DNA of 64,000 bases. It comes from Lautropia sp. Its GTDB lineage: Bacteria; Pseudomonadota; Gammaproteobacteria; Burkholderiales; Burkholderiaceae_E. The notes under the pieces were generated by a model that ran no database searches, was not told where the DNA came from, and was given only the letters and a program-made list of their open reading frames with translations. How positions within the stretch are numbered: the stretch's first letter is position 1; each line of letters opens with the position of its first letter. Shown here piece by piece: positions 27,459 to 36,505 of this stretch. Made by a program: the position numbers and the translations under genes. The stretch lies in the NCBI GenBank assembly GCA_030527825.1, contig JAUNAC010000001.1, positions 868,001-932,000 on the forward strand, written 5' to 3'.

Positions 27459-28702
27459 AACAGGATGCGATTGTCATCGGAGGAGGGCTGGTAGGAATAA
27501 CTATATCTGTTTCATTGGCAAAACGAGGCGTAAAGGTTTTGCTGCTGGATTCGGGTGAAGCTGGCAAAGGGGCATCGTGGGGGAACGCAGGTCATCTCGC
27601 GACGGAGCAGGTATATCCGGTTGCAGATATAAAAATCTTGCGGAAGTTGCCGGCCATGCTAATGGATCCGTTAGGTGCGTTGAGGGTGGATTGGCGCTAT
27701 TTGCCGGAGTTCACTCGCTGGGGGTGGTCAGTGTTGAAAAATATGACGCCAAAGTCGACTGAACGTATTCATCGTGCTTTGATGTCAATAAACTCGCTTT
27801 GCATGGAGTCATGGGAGAGGTTTTGCAAAACATGGTCGTTGCAGCAGTGGGTGCGTTTCGAAGGCTCCCTTCTATGCGCTGAAAAACAGGATACGGCAGC
27901 ACAACTACATCAGAAAGGGGCATTGCTGAACGCATTGGGTATAGAAAACCATGAATATGATTCAGAAGCCCTGAGAGAGTTTGAGCCTGCTCTGTCAGGA
28001 AAGGTGAGGCGTGCTATTTTTTTCCCAAAAACAGGGCATGTGACCAATATCGATGCAGTGATTTCGACATTGCTCCGTTCACTGGTGGGAATGAATTCAA
28101 ATATCATTGAAAATTGCCGGGTAACGGATGTTTTGCCTTTGGGTGATGAGGGGTATCTGGTTAAAACATTGCGCGGATCCTACTGCACAAAAAAGATAAT
28201 TCTATCTGCAGGGGCATTTTCAAGACCATTGGCTAAACAGATGACTGGGATAGACGTTCCTTTAGACACGGAGCGTGGGTATCACCTGTGTTTGCCCCAT
28301 GAAAAATATCGTATAAGCATTCCGGTATCCAGCATGGATCGTCATTTCATTATGACGCCGATGGAAAGCGGATTGCGCCTGGCGGGCACGGTGGAATACG
28401 CAGGTCTTGTCCAACCGCCAAATATGGAAAGGGCCAGGAATCTTCTGCCGCTCGCACAACCCATGTTTGCTCATCCATTGAATTCGTGCGATGCATCGGA
28501 ATGGATGGGGTTCAGGCCGACGACATGTGATAGCTTGCCTGTCATAGATCGCATCGACAATATGCTGTTTGCATTTGGTCATCAACATTTGGGAATAACT
28601 CAGGCAACGGTCACGGCTGAAGCCATTGAAAAACTGTTCTTTGATGAAGTGGTTCCAATAAATATAAAACAATTTAGTATAAATAGATCTTCAAAAAAAT
28701 AG
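27455..28702 (+). CDS. FAD-dependent D-amino acid dehydrogenase, probable D-hydroxyproline oxidising subunit
   Basis: A 415-residue DAO-superfamily flavoprotein. The N-terminal dinucleotide fold IVIGGGLVGITISVSLAKRG is at residues 6-25; GKGASWGNAGHLATEQVYP and the C-terminal EWMGFRPTTCDSLPVIDRI with GHQHLGITQATVTAEAI match the DadA-like branch. In this operon it should oxidise cis-4-hydroxy-D-proline to the pyrroline that the DHDPS-like enzyme deaminates. It is a single polypeptide, unlike the multi-subunit dehydrogenase found in some pseudomonads. Start: ATG at 27455 overlapping the epimerase stop (ATGA). Confidence 0.9.
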   Translation: MKQDAIVIGGGLVGITISVSLAKRGVKVLLLDSGEAGKGASWGNAGHLATEQVYPVADIKILRKLPAMLMDPLGALRVDWRYLPEFTRWGWSVLKNMTPKSTERIHRALMSINSLCMESWERFCKTWSLQQWVRFEGSLLCAEKQDTAAQLHQKGALLNALGIENHEYDSEALREFEPALSGKVRRAIFFPKTGHVTNIDAVISTLLRSLVGMNSNIIENCRVTDVLPLGDEGYLVKTLRGSYCTKKIILSAGAFSRPLAKQMTGIDVPLDTERGYHLCLPHEKYRISIPVSSMDRHFIMTPMESGLRLAGTVEYAGLVQPPNMERARNLLPLAQPMFAHPLNSCDASEWMGFRPTTCDSLPVIDRIDNMLFAFGHQHLGITQATVTAEAIEKLFFDEVVPINIKQFSINRSSKK

Positions 28703-28764
28703 ATCGTTGTTGATCAGGAGAATCCAGCGCAAAGTCACGCTGGAGCCCAGTGATGGAGGAGACC

Positions 28765-30222
28765 ATGGAAAAGTTTATTGGAGATGTTGCCAATTTGGTG
28801 TGGAGTGACGCGCTTGTCTATTTGGCCCTTGGGGTTGGAGTGTATTTTACATGCATGACTCGTGGCGTTCAGTTTCGCTATTTCAGGGAAATGCTGCGTT
28901 TGTTGCGTGACAAACCGCCTTCAGATTCCGGAATATCATCATTTCAGGCATTCTGCATGTCACTTTCCGGGAGAATTGGTGTTGGAAATATTGCGGGTGT
29001 TGCAACTGCGATTGCATCAGGTGGTCCCGGAGCCGTGTTGTGGATGAACGTCATGGCCTTGCTCGGCGGAGCCAGTGCATTTGTTGAGTCGACATTGGCG
29101 CAGGTTTATAAAGAAAGAGTAGGTGGTGAATATAGAGGAGGCAGCGCCTGGTATATTGAATACGGGCTTGGCTGGAAGCGATTCGCCATGTTTGTGGCGT
29201 TGGTTGTTTGTCTATCGTATGGTGTTCTTGTGCCAGGGGTTCAGGCCAACAGCATTACGACATCTTTCTCCTCGTCTTTTGGAATCAGCCCGTGGATGAC
29301 TGGTGCCATTATTATTGGCCCTTTGTCGATGATTATTTTTGGCGGAGTAAAGAGGATAGCGGGCGCCGCGGACTGGATTGTACCATTCATGTCGGTTGGG
29401 TACATATTCATGATGGCAATCATTCTTGGGAAAAATATAGATGTATTGCCTGGAATGTTCCGACTTATCGTTGGTAGCGCATTTGGTTTTGATGCTGTAT
29501 TTGGAGGCATGGTTGGATATTCCATATCGTGGGGTGTGCGGCGTGCCGTGTTTTCAAATGTCGCTGGGGCAGGAGAGGGAACCTACAGTTCGGCTGCAGC
29601 AAGCGTTTCTCATCCAGTGAAACAGGGTTTGGTTCAGGCATTTTCTGTATATATAGATACGGTTGTCGTGTGTACGGCTACAGCACTGATGATTCTTGCG
29701 ACAGGGAAGTTCAATGTTGTTGAACATGGGTCTGCTGGTTTCATAGTCGAAAATCTGCCCGGAGTACCTGCAGGTGCAGCGTTCACACAATATGCCATTT
29801 CGACTGTATTCCCGAATTTTGGATCTGGATTTGTATCTGTGGCAATATTTTTCTTTGCCTTCACCTGTCTGATGGCGTATTACTACATTGCGGAGACAAC
29901 GCTTGTTTACCTGGCGGATAGAGTAAATATCAAGGCTCCTGTGTTTTGTCTCAAGATTTTGTTCTTGGCTGTTGTTGCGTTCGGCTGCGTTCAGACTGCT
30001 GATGTGATGTGGGGATTGGGCGATATAGGGTTCGGTTCGATGTGCTATTTAAACCTGCTGGTTATCGTGTTTTTGACGAAACCAGTGCTTCGTCTCTTGA
30101 AGGACTACGAGAGACAGAAGGACTTGGGTCTGGATCCTGTTTTTAACCCGAAATCCTGTGAGGTCAAAGGGGCTGTTTTTTGGTCTGAGAATGAAATGTC
30201 TGATAAACGGTCTGATTTCTGA
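28765..30222 (+). CDS. Alanine/glycine:cation symporter family (AGCS) transporter
   Basis: A polytopic sodium- or proton-coupled amino-acid carrier of about 485 residues with ten or eleven helices. Family phrases: FQAFCMSLSGRIGVGNIAGVATAI, split over residues 56-80, GGPGAVLWMNVMALLGGASAF and VFSNVAGAGEGTYSSAAASVSHP. GGAGGAGA at 28755-28762 lies just before the ATG at 28765; the frame also allows 28750 and 28753. Lying inside the hydroxyproline operon, it probably imports hydroxyproline, a substrate not usual for AGCS carriers; this is inferred from context only. Confidence 0.9.
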   Translation: MEKFIGDVANLVWSDALVYLALGVGVYFTCMTRGVQFRYFREMLRLLRDKPPSDSGISSFQAFCMSLSGRIGVGNIAGVATAIASGGPGAVLWMNVMALLGGASAFVESTLAQVYKERVGGEYRGGSAWYIEYGLGWKRFAMFVALVVCLSYGVLVPGVQANSITTSFSSSFGISPWMTGAIIIGPLSMIIFGGVKRIAGAADWIVPFMSVGYIFMMAIILGKNIDVLPGMFRLIVGSAFGFDAVFGGMVGYSISWGVRRAVFSNVAGAGEGTYSSAAASVSHPVKQGLVQAFSVYIDTVVVCTATALMILATGKFNVVEHGSAGFIVENLPGVPAGAAFTQYAISTVFPNFGSGFVSVAIFFFAFTCLMAYYYIAETTLVYLADRVNIKAPVFCLKILFLAVVAFGCVQTADVMWGLGDIGFGSMCYLNLLVIVFLTKPVLRLLKDYERQKDLGLDPVFNPKSCEVKGAVFWSENEMSDKRSDF

Positions 30223-30239
30223 ACTTTGGAGGGATTGAT

Positions 30240-31763
30240 ATGATATCTGGTGAAAATATTATATGTGGACGAGCCAGGGCAGGAAAAGGAAGTGACATTG
30301 TCCAAGGCAAGGATCCGACCACGAACACTATGATTGGTCCTGGTTTCAGGGTGGCTTCTGCAGACGATGTTGAAGAGGCCGTTCAGGGGGCATGGGAAGC
30401 ATTTTTGCTGTACCGGAAATACAGTGATGTCGATCGAGCTGGATTGCTGGATGCGATAGCAGGAGAGATTGAAGGACTTGGTGATGAGGTGATTCAATGC
30501 GCTATGGCTGAAACGGGATTGCCTGAGATGCGTCTGCGTGGTGAGTTGCAGCGTACAGCGTTTCAGTTCAGGCTGTTCAAAAAAGTATTGCTTGAAGGCA
30601 GGTATCAAGATATTCGAATAGATGCAGCTCTTCCTGAACGGAAGCCTCTTCCACGGCCAGATATTCGCTCACGGAAAATTTCACTGGGCCCTGTGGCGGT
30701 GTTTGGTGCAAGCAATTTTCCGTTTGCATTTTCTGTTGCAGGAGGAGACACTGCCAGTGCACTGGCTGCGGGGTGTCCTGTCATTGTGAAGGCACATCCG
30801 GCGCATCCGCATACGTCAGCACTGATGGGCATAGCTTTGGTCAGCGCTATTGAGAAGGTCGGGATGCCACCGGGGATTTTTTCTTTACTCTATGGCGTCG
30901 ATAATTCACTGGGTCAAACTTTGGTTACCGACCATAGAATCAAGGCTGTCGGTTTTACAGGATCTCGATCCGGAGGGGTTGCACTAATGCACGCTGCAGC
31001 TAGCAGACCGGAGCCGATCCCCGTTTATGCAGAAATGAGTAGCATAAATCCAGTGTATCTGATGCCAGGTGCATTGTTTAGTAATTCATCTGGCATTGCT
31101 GAAGGGTTGGTTAATGCCATGATGCTGGGGGCTGGTCAGTTCTGCACTAGCCCCGGAGTGGTGCTTGCCGTTCAGGGAAATGCGTTTAACGGTTTTATTG
31201 AAAAGGCAAAAACTTTGCTCTCTGGACAGTCGGCGCAAACAATGTTGACTTCTGGTATAGCCAATGCATTTGATGAATCTATTGTTCAAATCAGTAAATG
31301 TGCACAAGTGGTAGGTGCAGGGAAGCCAAAAACTGGAACCAATCAGTGTCATGCTCACCTTTTTTATACGTCTGCTGATGATTTCATGAATAATGAAATA
31401 CTAAGGAAAGAAATTTTTGGTTCTTCCGTCATTTTTGTAGGATGTCGTGACTTTTCGCAGATGACCGCAGTTACGGAAAGCTTTGAAGGGCAACTCACCG
31501 CGTCCATTCACGCTACCGATAATGACAGCACTACGGAGCTTGAAGTATTAATTGACCAATTAGAGCGAAAGGCGGGGCGGATTCTGATGAACGGATTCGG
31601 GACTGGTGTGGAGGTGTGCGATGCAATCGTTCATGGAGGGCCGTATCCTGCAACGAGTGACGGGAGAAGCACCTCAGTGGGGAGTGCTTCCATCGAACGA
31701 TTTTTGCGACCAGTTTGTTACCAAAATATCCCGTCTACGCTGTTGCCAGCGGTGCTGCGCTAG
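30240..31763 (+). CDS. 2-oxoglutarate semialdehyde (2,5-dioxovalerate) dehydrogenase
   Basis: An aldehyde dehydrogenase of 507 residues. Catalytic Cys in GAGQFCTSPGVVLA (about residue 302), general base Glu in PVYAEMSSINPVYL (about 263), and a cofactor-binding FGASNFPFAFSVAGGDTASAL stretch split near residue 155. The substitutions (GGDTASALAAGCPVIVKAHP, FCTSPG) are those of the KGSADH branch that ends the hydroxyproline and pentose pathways at 2-oxoglutarate. It is the last gene of the operon, 17 bases after the symporter with GGAGG upstream. Confidence 0.92.
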   Translation: MISGENIICGRARAGKGSDIVQGKDPTTNTMIGPGFRVASADDVEEAVQGAWEAFLLYRKYSDVDRAGLLDAIAGEIEGLGDEVIQCAMAETGLPEMRLRGELQRTAFQFRLFKKVLLEGRYQDIRIDAALPERKPLPRPDIRSRKISLGPVAVFGASNFPFAFSVAGGDTASALAAGCPVIVKAHPAHPHTSALMGIALVSAIEKVGMPPGIFSLLYGVDNSLGQTLVTDHRIKAVGFTGSRSGGVALMHAAASRPEPIPVYAEMSSINPVYLMPGALFSNSSGIAEGLVNAMMLGAGQFCTSPGVVLAVQGNAFNGFIEKAKTLLSGQSAQTMLTSGIANAFDESIVQISKCAQVVGAGKPKTGTNQCHAHLFYTSADDFMNNEILRKEIFGSSVIFVGCRDFSQMTAVTESFEGQLTASIHATDNDSTTELEVLIDQLERKAGRILMNGFGTGVEVCDAIVHGGPYPATSDGRSTSVGSASIERFLRPVCYQNIPSTLLPAVLR

Positions 31764-31887
31764 CCGGATGGATGCGTGAGTCTGGGAGAGATTCTGCGCA
31801 AATTCTTCTTGTGCTGCCTGAAGGACAGCTTGCAGTCAGTGGTCTTTCTTGTGTTTGACGGGGCTGAAGCTGTCCTGGGGGTCGCTA

Positions 31888-32385
31888 TTACAGTGCAGCC
31901 AGTGCTGCTGCGTAGTCTGGCTCCTGCTTGATTTCCGGCACCAGCTGGCTGTGCAGTACCTGGTTGTTTTCATCGAGAACGATGACTGCACGAGCGCACA
32001 GCCCTTTCAGAGGGCCGTCTTCGATGTCGACTCCATAGGCCCGCTTGAATTCAGGGTTGCGGAAGGTGGACAGGGTGATGACGTTTGACAGACCTTCGGC
32101 ACCACAGAAGCGTGCCTGTGCAAACGGGAGGTCTGCCGAGATGCACAGGACCACCGTGTTGTTGAGCTTTGATGCATCCTGGTTGAAGTGGCGTACCGAG
32201 GCAGCGCAGACGCCGGTGTCGACGCTGGGGAAAATGTTGAGAACCTTGCGCTTCCCGGCATGGTCTGCCAGTGACGCGTTGCCCATCTCGGCTGTCGTAA
32301 GGTTGAAGTCTGGCGCCCTGTTTCCTTTGGCTGGCACCGTACCGCCCACCGTGATGGGTTGACCACCGATCGTGACTTTACTCAT
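31888..32385 (-). CDS. tpx: Thiol peroxidase Tpx
   Basis: A 165-residue atypical 2-Cys peroxiredoxin that reduces hydroperoxides with thioredoxin. The peroxidatic Cys60 is in [15 protein letters not shown] and the resolving Cys94 in [12 protein letters not shown], exactly as in the Tpx family. AGGAG precedes the ATG. It is convergent with the hydroxyproline operon and appears to be a single gene. No OxyR or other site was identified. Confidence 0.97.
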   Translation of the reverse strand: MSKVTIGGQPITVGGTVPAKGNRAPDFNLTTAEMGNASLADHAGKRKVLNIFPSVDTGVCAASVRHFNQDASKLNNTVVLCISADLPFAQARFCGAEGLSNVITLSTFRNPEFKRAYGVDIEDGPLKGLCARAVIVLDENNQVLHSQLVPEIKQEPDYAAALAAL

Positions 32386-32474
32386 GAGGCTACTCCTGGG
32401 ACTTTTGCGTAAAAGGGGTGCGCAAGGCGCGACAAGACTTCTTGCGCATCACGGGCATGATACTCGGATCCGCT

Positions 32475-34085
32475 TTATTGGCCAGCCATCCGTTTGAAGA
32501 CGGGGAGGCTATGGCGAGCTTTGGGCAGTTCCTTGCTGAGATATGTCTGCCATGCCTGCATTTCCTTCACCGCCTGCTGGGCTTCTTTTACGGCTTGCTG
32601 GCTGCGGGAGCCGGGGTGTTTGCGGGCCATGCTGATGGCTTTTTTGAGAGCCGCGTCGACAGCCTTCTGTTGTTGGACGGCGTCTCGCTGGTTTTTTTCG
32701 AGCTCCGGGATTTTCCGCTGGGCGCGTGCATATTCTGCTTTCCAGGTCGCGGAAGTATCCAGGAGCTGGCAGGGTACTGGATCGGAGACGGTGCGATGGG
32801 TCATGTCAAAGGTGCTGACGACGCAGGCACCAGGTCGGGACAGGCCGCTGATGCCCTGTACGTCCGGTGCGATGTGCACGCGGTGCAGCAGGGCGCCGCG
32901 TGTGGCATTGGCTGATTCCCAGTTTTTGGTGGTCAGATAGATATCGGTGCCTTTGCTGTTATGTCGGACGTGGAGATTGGAAGGGGCGTCCTGAAAGGCA
33001 ATGTTGAGGAACTGGCCAGGTGTGAATGCGGCGCTTGTGGCCGGGAGCGCGGCAACGGTGACCGTTCGGCTTTCATAGTTGGTGGAAAAGACCTGACCGG
33101 ATTCTGGGGAGTACCCGATCTCAACGCTGCCGCTGCCCGTCAGCAGGCTGCTGCGGCTGCCGGTCGCCGGGTCGATGAGCAGCAGATTGGGTTGGGCGCT
33201 GACATTGAAGGTGTTGGCCAGCAGCTGTTTGCCCGGGCCGGGCGTGTAGTTGTAGACGTTGACGGTGTCGTCGATGCTGGTTTCGGGGGTGACGGCTCCG
33301 GTGTCGGGGTTGACCGAGACCAGTTGATGAGAGCCGGTCAGAAGTTGTCCCTGCCAGAGCTGTAGCGGGATAACGGAACCGACGCCCACAGAGTGGAGGC
33401 TAAATCCGGGGGCGTGCTCTCCGGCGGAGGTGTACTTCATGATGTAGCCAGGGTACTGTCTGGTGTCGAAGACGTTGTAATTGATATAGAAATTGCCGTC
33501 ATCATCCATCCGGACATAGCGCCCGCGATAGCTTTTGCCTTCAACCGCGGTATCCGCTTTGCGGCAGCGGCTGGTGCCAGAGGCCAGGTCGATCAGGCTG
33601 AAGGCGTTGACATGGGTATGGGTGACAACGGCGTGCTGACCGTCCTTGCTGATGTCCAGCGCATGGGCTGCAAAGGGAAGCGGGATCGCGCGTTTGAAGC
33701 TCAGTGAGTCAGCGTCCAGCGCGACCAGGGCTCCCGGGGTGACTCCGGGAACCATTTTCCCGCCAAAGGTGGCGTAGAGCGTGCCTGCGTGTTCCTGCAG
33801 CTGGTAGAAGCCGGAAATGTAGACGGGCTCTGCGCGACGCGAGGCTTTGGTCTTTGCCGCAGGGGTCTGGCTTTTCTGATCGGGAATCAGACCGTAGTTG
33901 TCACCGCGGCTGGCCCACTGGGGATCGTATTTTTTCAGTGTGCTGCAGTCAACGGCGGGCTTGAAGGCCGTTGATGGAATGCCGGCGGGAGCGCCAGGGG
34001 CGTGCTGTGTGGGATGTGAATGCGCTGAAGCATGGTGCATGCTCAGCGTCAGGGCGAGGAACAGGGAGGTGCGGCTGGGGGACAT
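32475..34085 (-). CDS. Secreted beta-propeller-like protein with C-terminal helical domain, Fur-box controlled
   Basis: A 536-residue exported protein of unknown function. A signal peptide ends near residue 21 (LALTLSMHHASA). The middle part has repeated strand-turn patterns of a propeller (GTLYATFGG, GALVALDADSLSFKRAIPL, DISKDGQHAVVTHTHVNAFSLID, SGQVFSTNYESRTVTV). The last 110 residues are charged and helical with a repeated QQAVKEAQQAVKEMQ. Cysteines are few (about four). The frame opens further upstream, but the ATG at 34085 has AAGGA six bases upstream and a signal peptide. A Fur-like box 50 bases upstream and the nearby siderophore receptor point to a role in iron starvation. Confidence 0.8.
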   Translation of the reverse strand: MSPSRTSLFLALTLSMHHASAHSHPTQHAPGAPAGIPSTAFKPAVDCSTLKKYDPQWASRGDNYGLIPDQKSQTPAAKTKASRRAEPVYISGFYQLQEHAGTLYATFGGKMVPGVTPGALVALDADSLSFKRAIPLPFAAHALDISKDGQHAVVTHTHVNAFSLIDLASGTSRCRKADTAVEGKSYRGRYVRMDDDGNFYINYNVFDTRQYPGYIMKYTSAGEHAPGFSLHSVGVGSVIPLQLWQGQLLTGSHQLVSVNPDTGAVTPETSIDDTVNVYNYTPGPGKQLLANTFNVSAQPNLLLIDPATGSRSSLLTGSGSVEIGYSPESGQVFSTNYESRTVTVAALPATSAAFTPGQFLNIAFQDAPSNLHVRHNSKGTDIYLTTKNWESANATRGALLHRVHIAPDVQGISGLSRPGACVVSTFDMTHRTVSDPVPCQLLDTSATWKAEYARAQRKIPELEKNQRDAVQQQKAVDAALKKAISMARKHPGSRSQQAVKEAQQAVKEMQAWQTYLSKELPKARHSLPVFKRMAGQ

Positions 34086-34134
34086 GGAAAATCCTTGCAG
34101 GGCAGGTATGAAAATGGGATGAACGGTTGCTACT

Positions 34135-34153
34135 AATAATGATAAGGATTTGT
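34135..34153 (-). promoter_or_regulatory. Fur-box-like site before the propeller-like gene
   Basis: AATAATGATAAGGATTTGT agrees with the 19-base Fur consensus (GATAATGATAATCATTATC) at 13 positions, including the whole left half except its first base. It is 50 bases before the start codon at 34085, a usual distance for repression. Confidence 0.6.
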
Positions 34154-34748
34154 AATCAGTATACTGTGATGTGTTGAAGGTGATAGCAAAGCCGCGCCGC
34201 CCATAGGTGAATCCGGATGTTGATGCCCTGCCTGGTGGGTGGGGACTGGCAGCCATGCCCGGGAGGGTCTTTGGGTATTCGCCGCAGGCGCTGCCTACGG
34301 GTTCTTTGGTGAGCGCCAGATGCGGCTCGGGAACATTCCCTGGTACACAGGAATTCCAGGTATTCGGTCAGCGCAGGGTCAGGAAGTCTTGGTGACGGAT
34401 CCAATGGCGTTCGCGACCATATGCGGGGACACGGGGGGCCGCTCGAAGGCCCGTTATGGGAGCCGGCTTGGTGCAACGGAATATACGGAGATACGGAGGT
34501 GTGTTGCGCCGGCAGCAGGGGCTTCTCAGGCGATTATGCGGGAGCTGTATCCCGCAGATGCCGTCACACATGAAGCAGCGCTGCTGAACAGGCGTAGGGT
34601 AATTTTCAGTGCGCGTCACTTGGAGGTCATGTCCAGAAGCTGTCCGCTCCGCCGGACTCGACGATTTCCGCATTGCTGATATATGGGGGGATGTGTTCAG
34701 CGTGTACTGGATCATCGAGACAGGCGGTTTTATCTCTCACTGGAGAAG
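34154..34748. other. Stretch of about 600 bases without a recognisable gene
   Basis: Open frames of 60-146 codons exist on both strands, but none has a ribosome binding site combined with a protein-like composition, and none resembles a known family. It lies between the propeller-like gene promoter and the 3' end of the S41 protease gene. No repeat or strong hairpin was seen. Confidence 0.5.
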
Positions 34749-36248
34749 CTATGGTTTCAGTCGATCGAGAATCAGCTTGCATGCTGCATCCAGTGCCTTG
34801 TCACGGGCCAGTCCATAGCGCAGGTAAAATTCGGGGACTGGGTCAACGCGGATGTCAACCGGTACGCCGACGCCATCGAATAGCTTGCCGTCGGCCTGAT
34901 AGGAAATCATGGATCCCATGCGAACCATGGTTTTCCCGTCACTGAGCGTGTCGTTCACTACGCGTGCGCTACCGCCTCCGCTGGGGGTGCCAATGATCGT
35001 GACATTCGAAAGGCTGCGCATGCCCGCCATGAAGATATCAGCGGCACTGAATATGTATTCGTTACTCAGCACAACAACTGGTTTGTCAAAATGGTAAATG
35101 CCGGGATGCTGTTCCCGGTCCAGAACCAGATAGTGCCAGTCGCTGAATTCCTCGGAAGGCGGGATCCATTTGGGAGAAAAGCCAAGCCTGAATTTCGCGA
35201 TAGCGGACTTCTCCCGACTGCTCCAGTGAGGGTCGTTTTCGCGATACATGAAGCGGCTTGTCAGGTGATCGTAGTCAAAGTCCTTGAATTTCCGATAACG
35301 CGCTGCATTTATAACGTGTGGCTCGTCATGCGGAGATGCCAGATAGGAATACATTCTGCGCAAAGCTTCCCGGCTACCGCCTCCGTTATTTCTGACATCA
35401 ATCACAAGGCCGTTTGCGCCACGGAATGTTTGCATCCAGCGATCTATTTCGCCGGCGGCAGCATCGTCCATGCGAGCAATGCGAAGGTAGCCGATTTTCC
35501 CGTCAGCCAACCAGCGTGAGGGACCCAGCGACCTTTCGGTTGCCGGGTTTTTCTTGATGTGGCGGGAGTGTTCTCCAAATTGCAGTTTGACGGGGTAGGA
35601 TTTTTTGTCCCCGTTTTCTGAGCTGAGAACGACTTCTACCTCATCTTTCTGTGAAAACCCACCGACTTTCTGAAGGAACCTGAAATTCCGGCTCAGCATT
35701 CTTGCTCCTCGGCCCTGAACAAGCTGCGGGGATCCTTTTGCAATATAGCGTGATGCCAATTCCAGCCAGGTTGATACCGGCTTTCCATCAATGCTTTCTA
35801 AAAAGGGGTGGTCAGCATCCAATAATGCGCTATAGTCTGACTTGACAACGGCCAGATGAGAGCCGACGGGGCCAAACAGGAGAGGAAGGGATCCGTCCGG
35901 ATACTGGGCACTGGAGACTCTGGCGTGCCCATCAATGCCAAGCATTAAAATGCGCTGGAATTCAATCTGAAGATCGTCATCGGTTAATGGAGCGCGTGAT
36001 ATTTTGTTTTTGAGATCCTGTATCTCGGTGTTAAAGTTTACTGCACCGGCATGATAATATGACCATCGCTGCTTGAGTGCCTGGCCGAATTCGTCAACCA
36101 GCGCTTGCTGTTCATCCATAATCGATCGTTGTGTGGCTTTCATCATTGATCTGGATGGCTCTTCGTGGCCGGGTGTATAGGATGTGCAAGCAGCGGGTAG
36201 GCATGCAATGGCCAGGAGCCCTTTCGATAAAATCCTTGTGATTTTCAT
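34749..36248 (-). CDS. S41-family peptidase lipoprotein
   Basis: A 499-residue putative serine protease of the C-terminal processing peptidase/TSP family. A lipoprotein signal ends in the lipobox LPAAC (Cys21). The S41 domain is recognised from GLVIDVRNNGGGSREALRR (about residue 280), the serine in YIFSAADIFMAGM (about 405), and GTPSGGGSARVVND. A short PDZ-like region (HPFLESIDGKPVSTW) precedes it. It lies between the propeller-like gene and the siderophore receptor, all on the minus strand. The substrate is unknown. Confidence 0.86.
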   Translation of the reverse strand: MKITRILSKGLLAIACLPAACTSYTPGHEEPSRSMMKATQRSIMDEQQALVDEFGQALKQRWSYYHAGAVNFNTEIQDLKNKISRAPLTDDDLQIEFQRILMLGIDGHARVSSAQYPDGSLPLLFGPVGSHLAVVKSDYSALLDADHPFLESIDGKPVSTWLELASRYIAKGSPQLVQGRGARMLSRNFRFLQKVGGFSQKDEVEVVLSSENGDKKSYPVKLQFGEHSRHIKKNPATERSLGPSRWLADGKIGYLRIARMDDAAAGEIDRWMQTFRGANGLVIDVRNNGGGSREALRRMYSYLASPHDEPHVINAARYRKFKDFDYDHLTSRFMYRENDPHWSSREKSAIAKFRLGFSPKWIPPSEEFSDWHYLVLDREQHPGIYHFDKPVVVLSNEYIFSAADIFMAGMRSLSNVTIIGTPSGGGSARVVNDTLSDGKTMVRMGSMISYQADGKLFDGVGVPVDIRVDPVPEFYLRYGLARDKALDAACKLILDRLKP

Positions 36249-36436
36249 GAGCTATTTATTATTTTGAATTCGTTCGTTGAGTGTTGCTGCCTTGGCAGGC
36301 AGTGCTCCCCTCAGTGGGAGATGTGAGTCAGCTTGCTTTCTGTATTAATTTATATGCTGCTTCATTTGGAAGTTCCGATGTCGATGGACTCTGTGGCACG
36401 TGTTTCTGTGCCGTGATGTCATGATCATTGCCACTG

Positions 36437-36476
36437 GAAGCGTGCCGTCTTATCTGGAGGCACGCTTCTGATTTTT
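36437..36476 (+). terminator. Terminator-like hairpin beyond the siderophore receptor gene
   Basis: Arms GAAGCGTGCC and GGCACGCTTC form a ten-base stem around a 12-base loop; a run of six T follows on the plus strand. The receptor gene upstream is on the minus strand, so the T run is on the wrong side for it. The hairpin may still stabilise or end that transcript. Confidence 0.5.
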
Positions 36477-36505
36477 TGTCGGTTTACTTCATGAGCCTGG
36501 CCTGG

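Noticed and set aside
34239-34679. 146-codon plus-strand frame in the gap beside the propeller-like gene
   Set aside because: Composition is not protein-like, there is no ribosome binding site and no recognisable domain.
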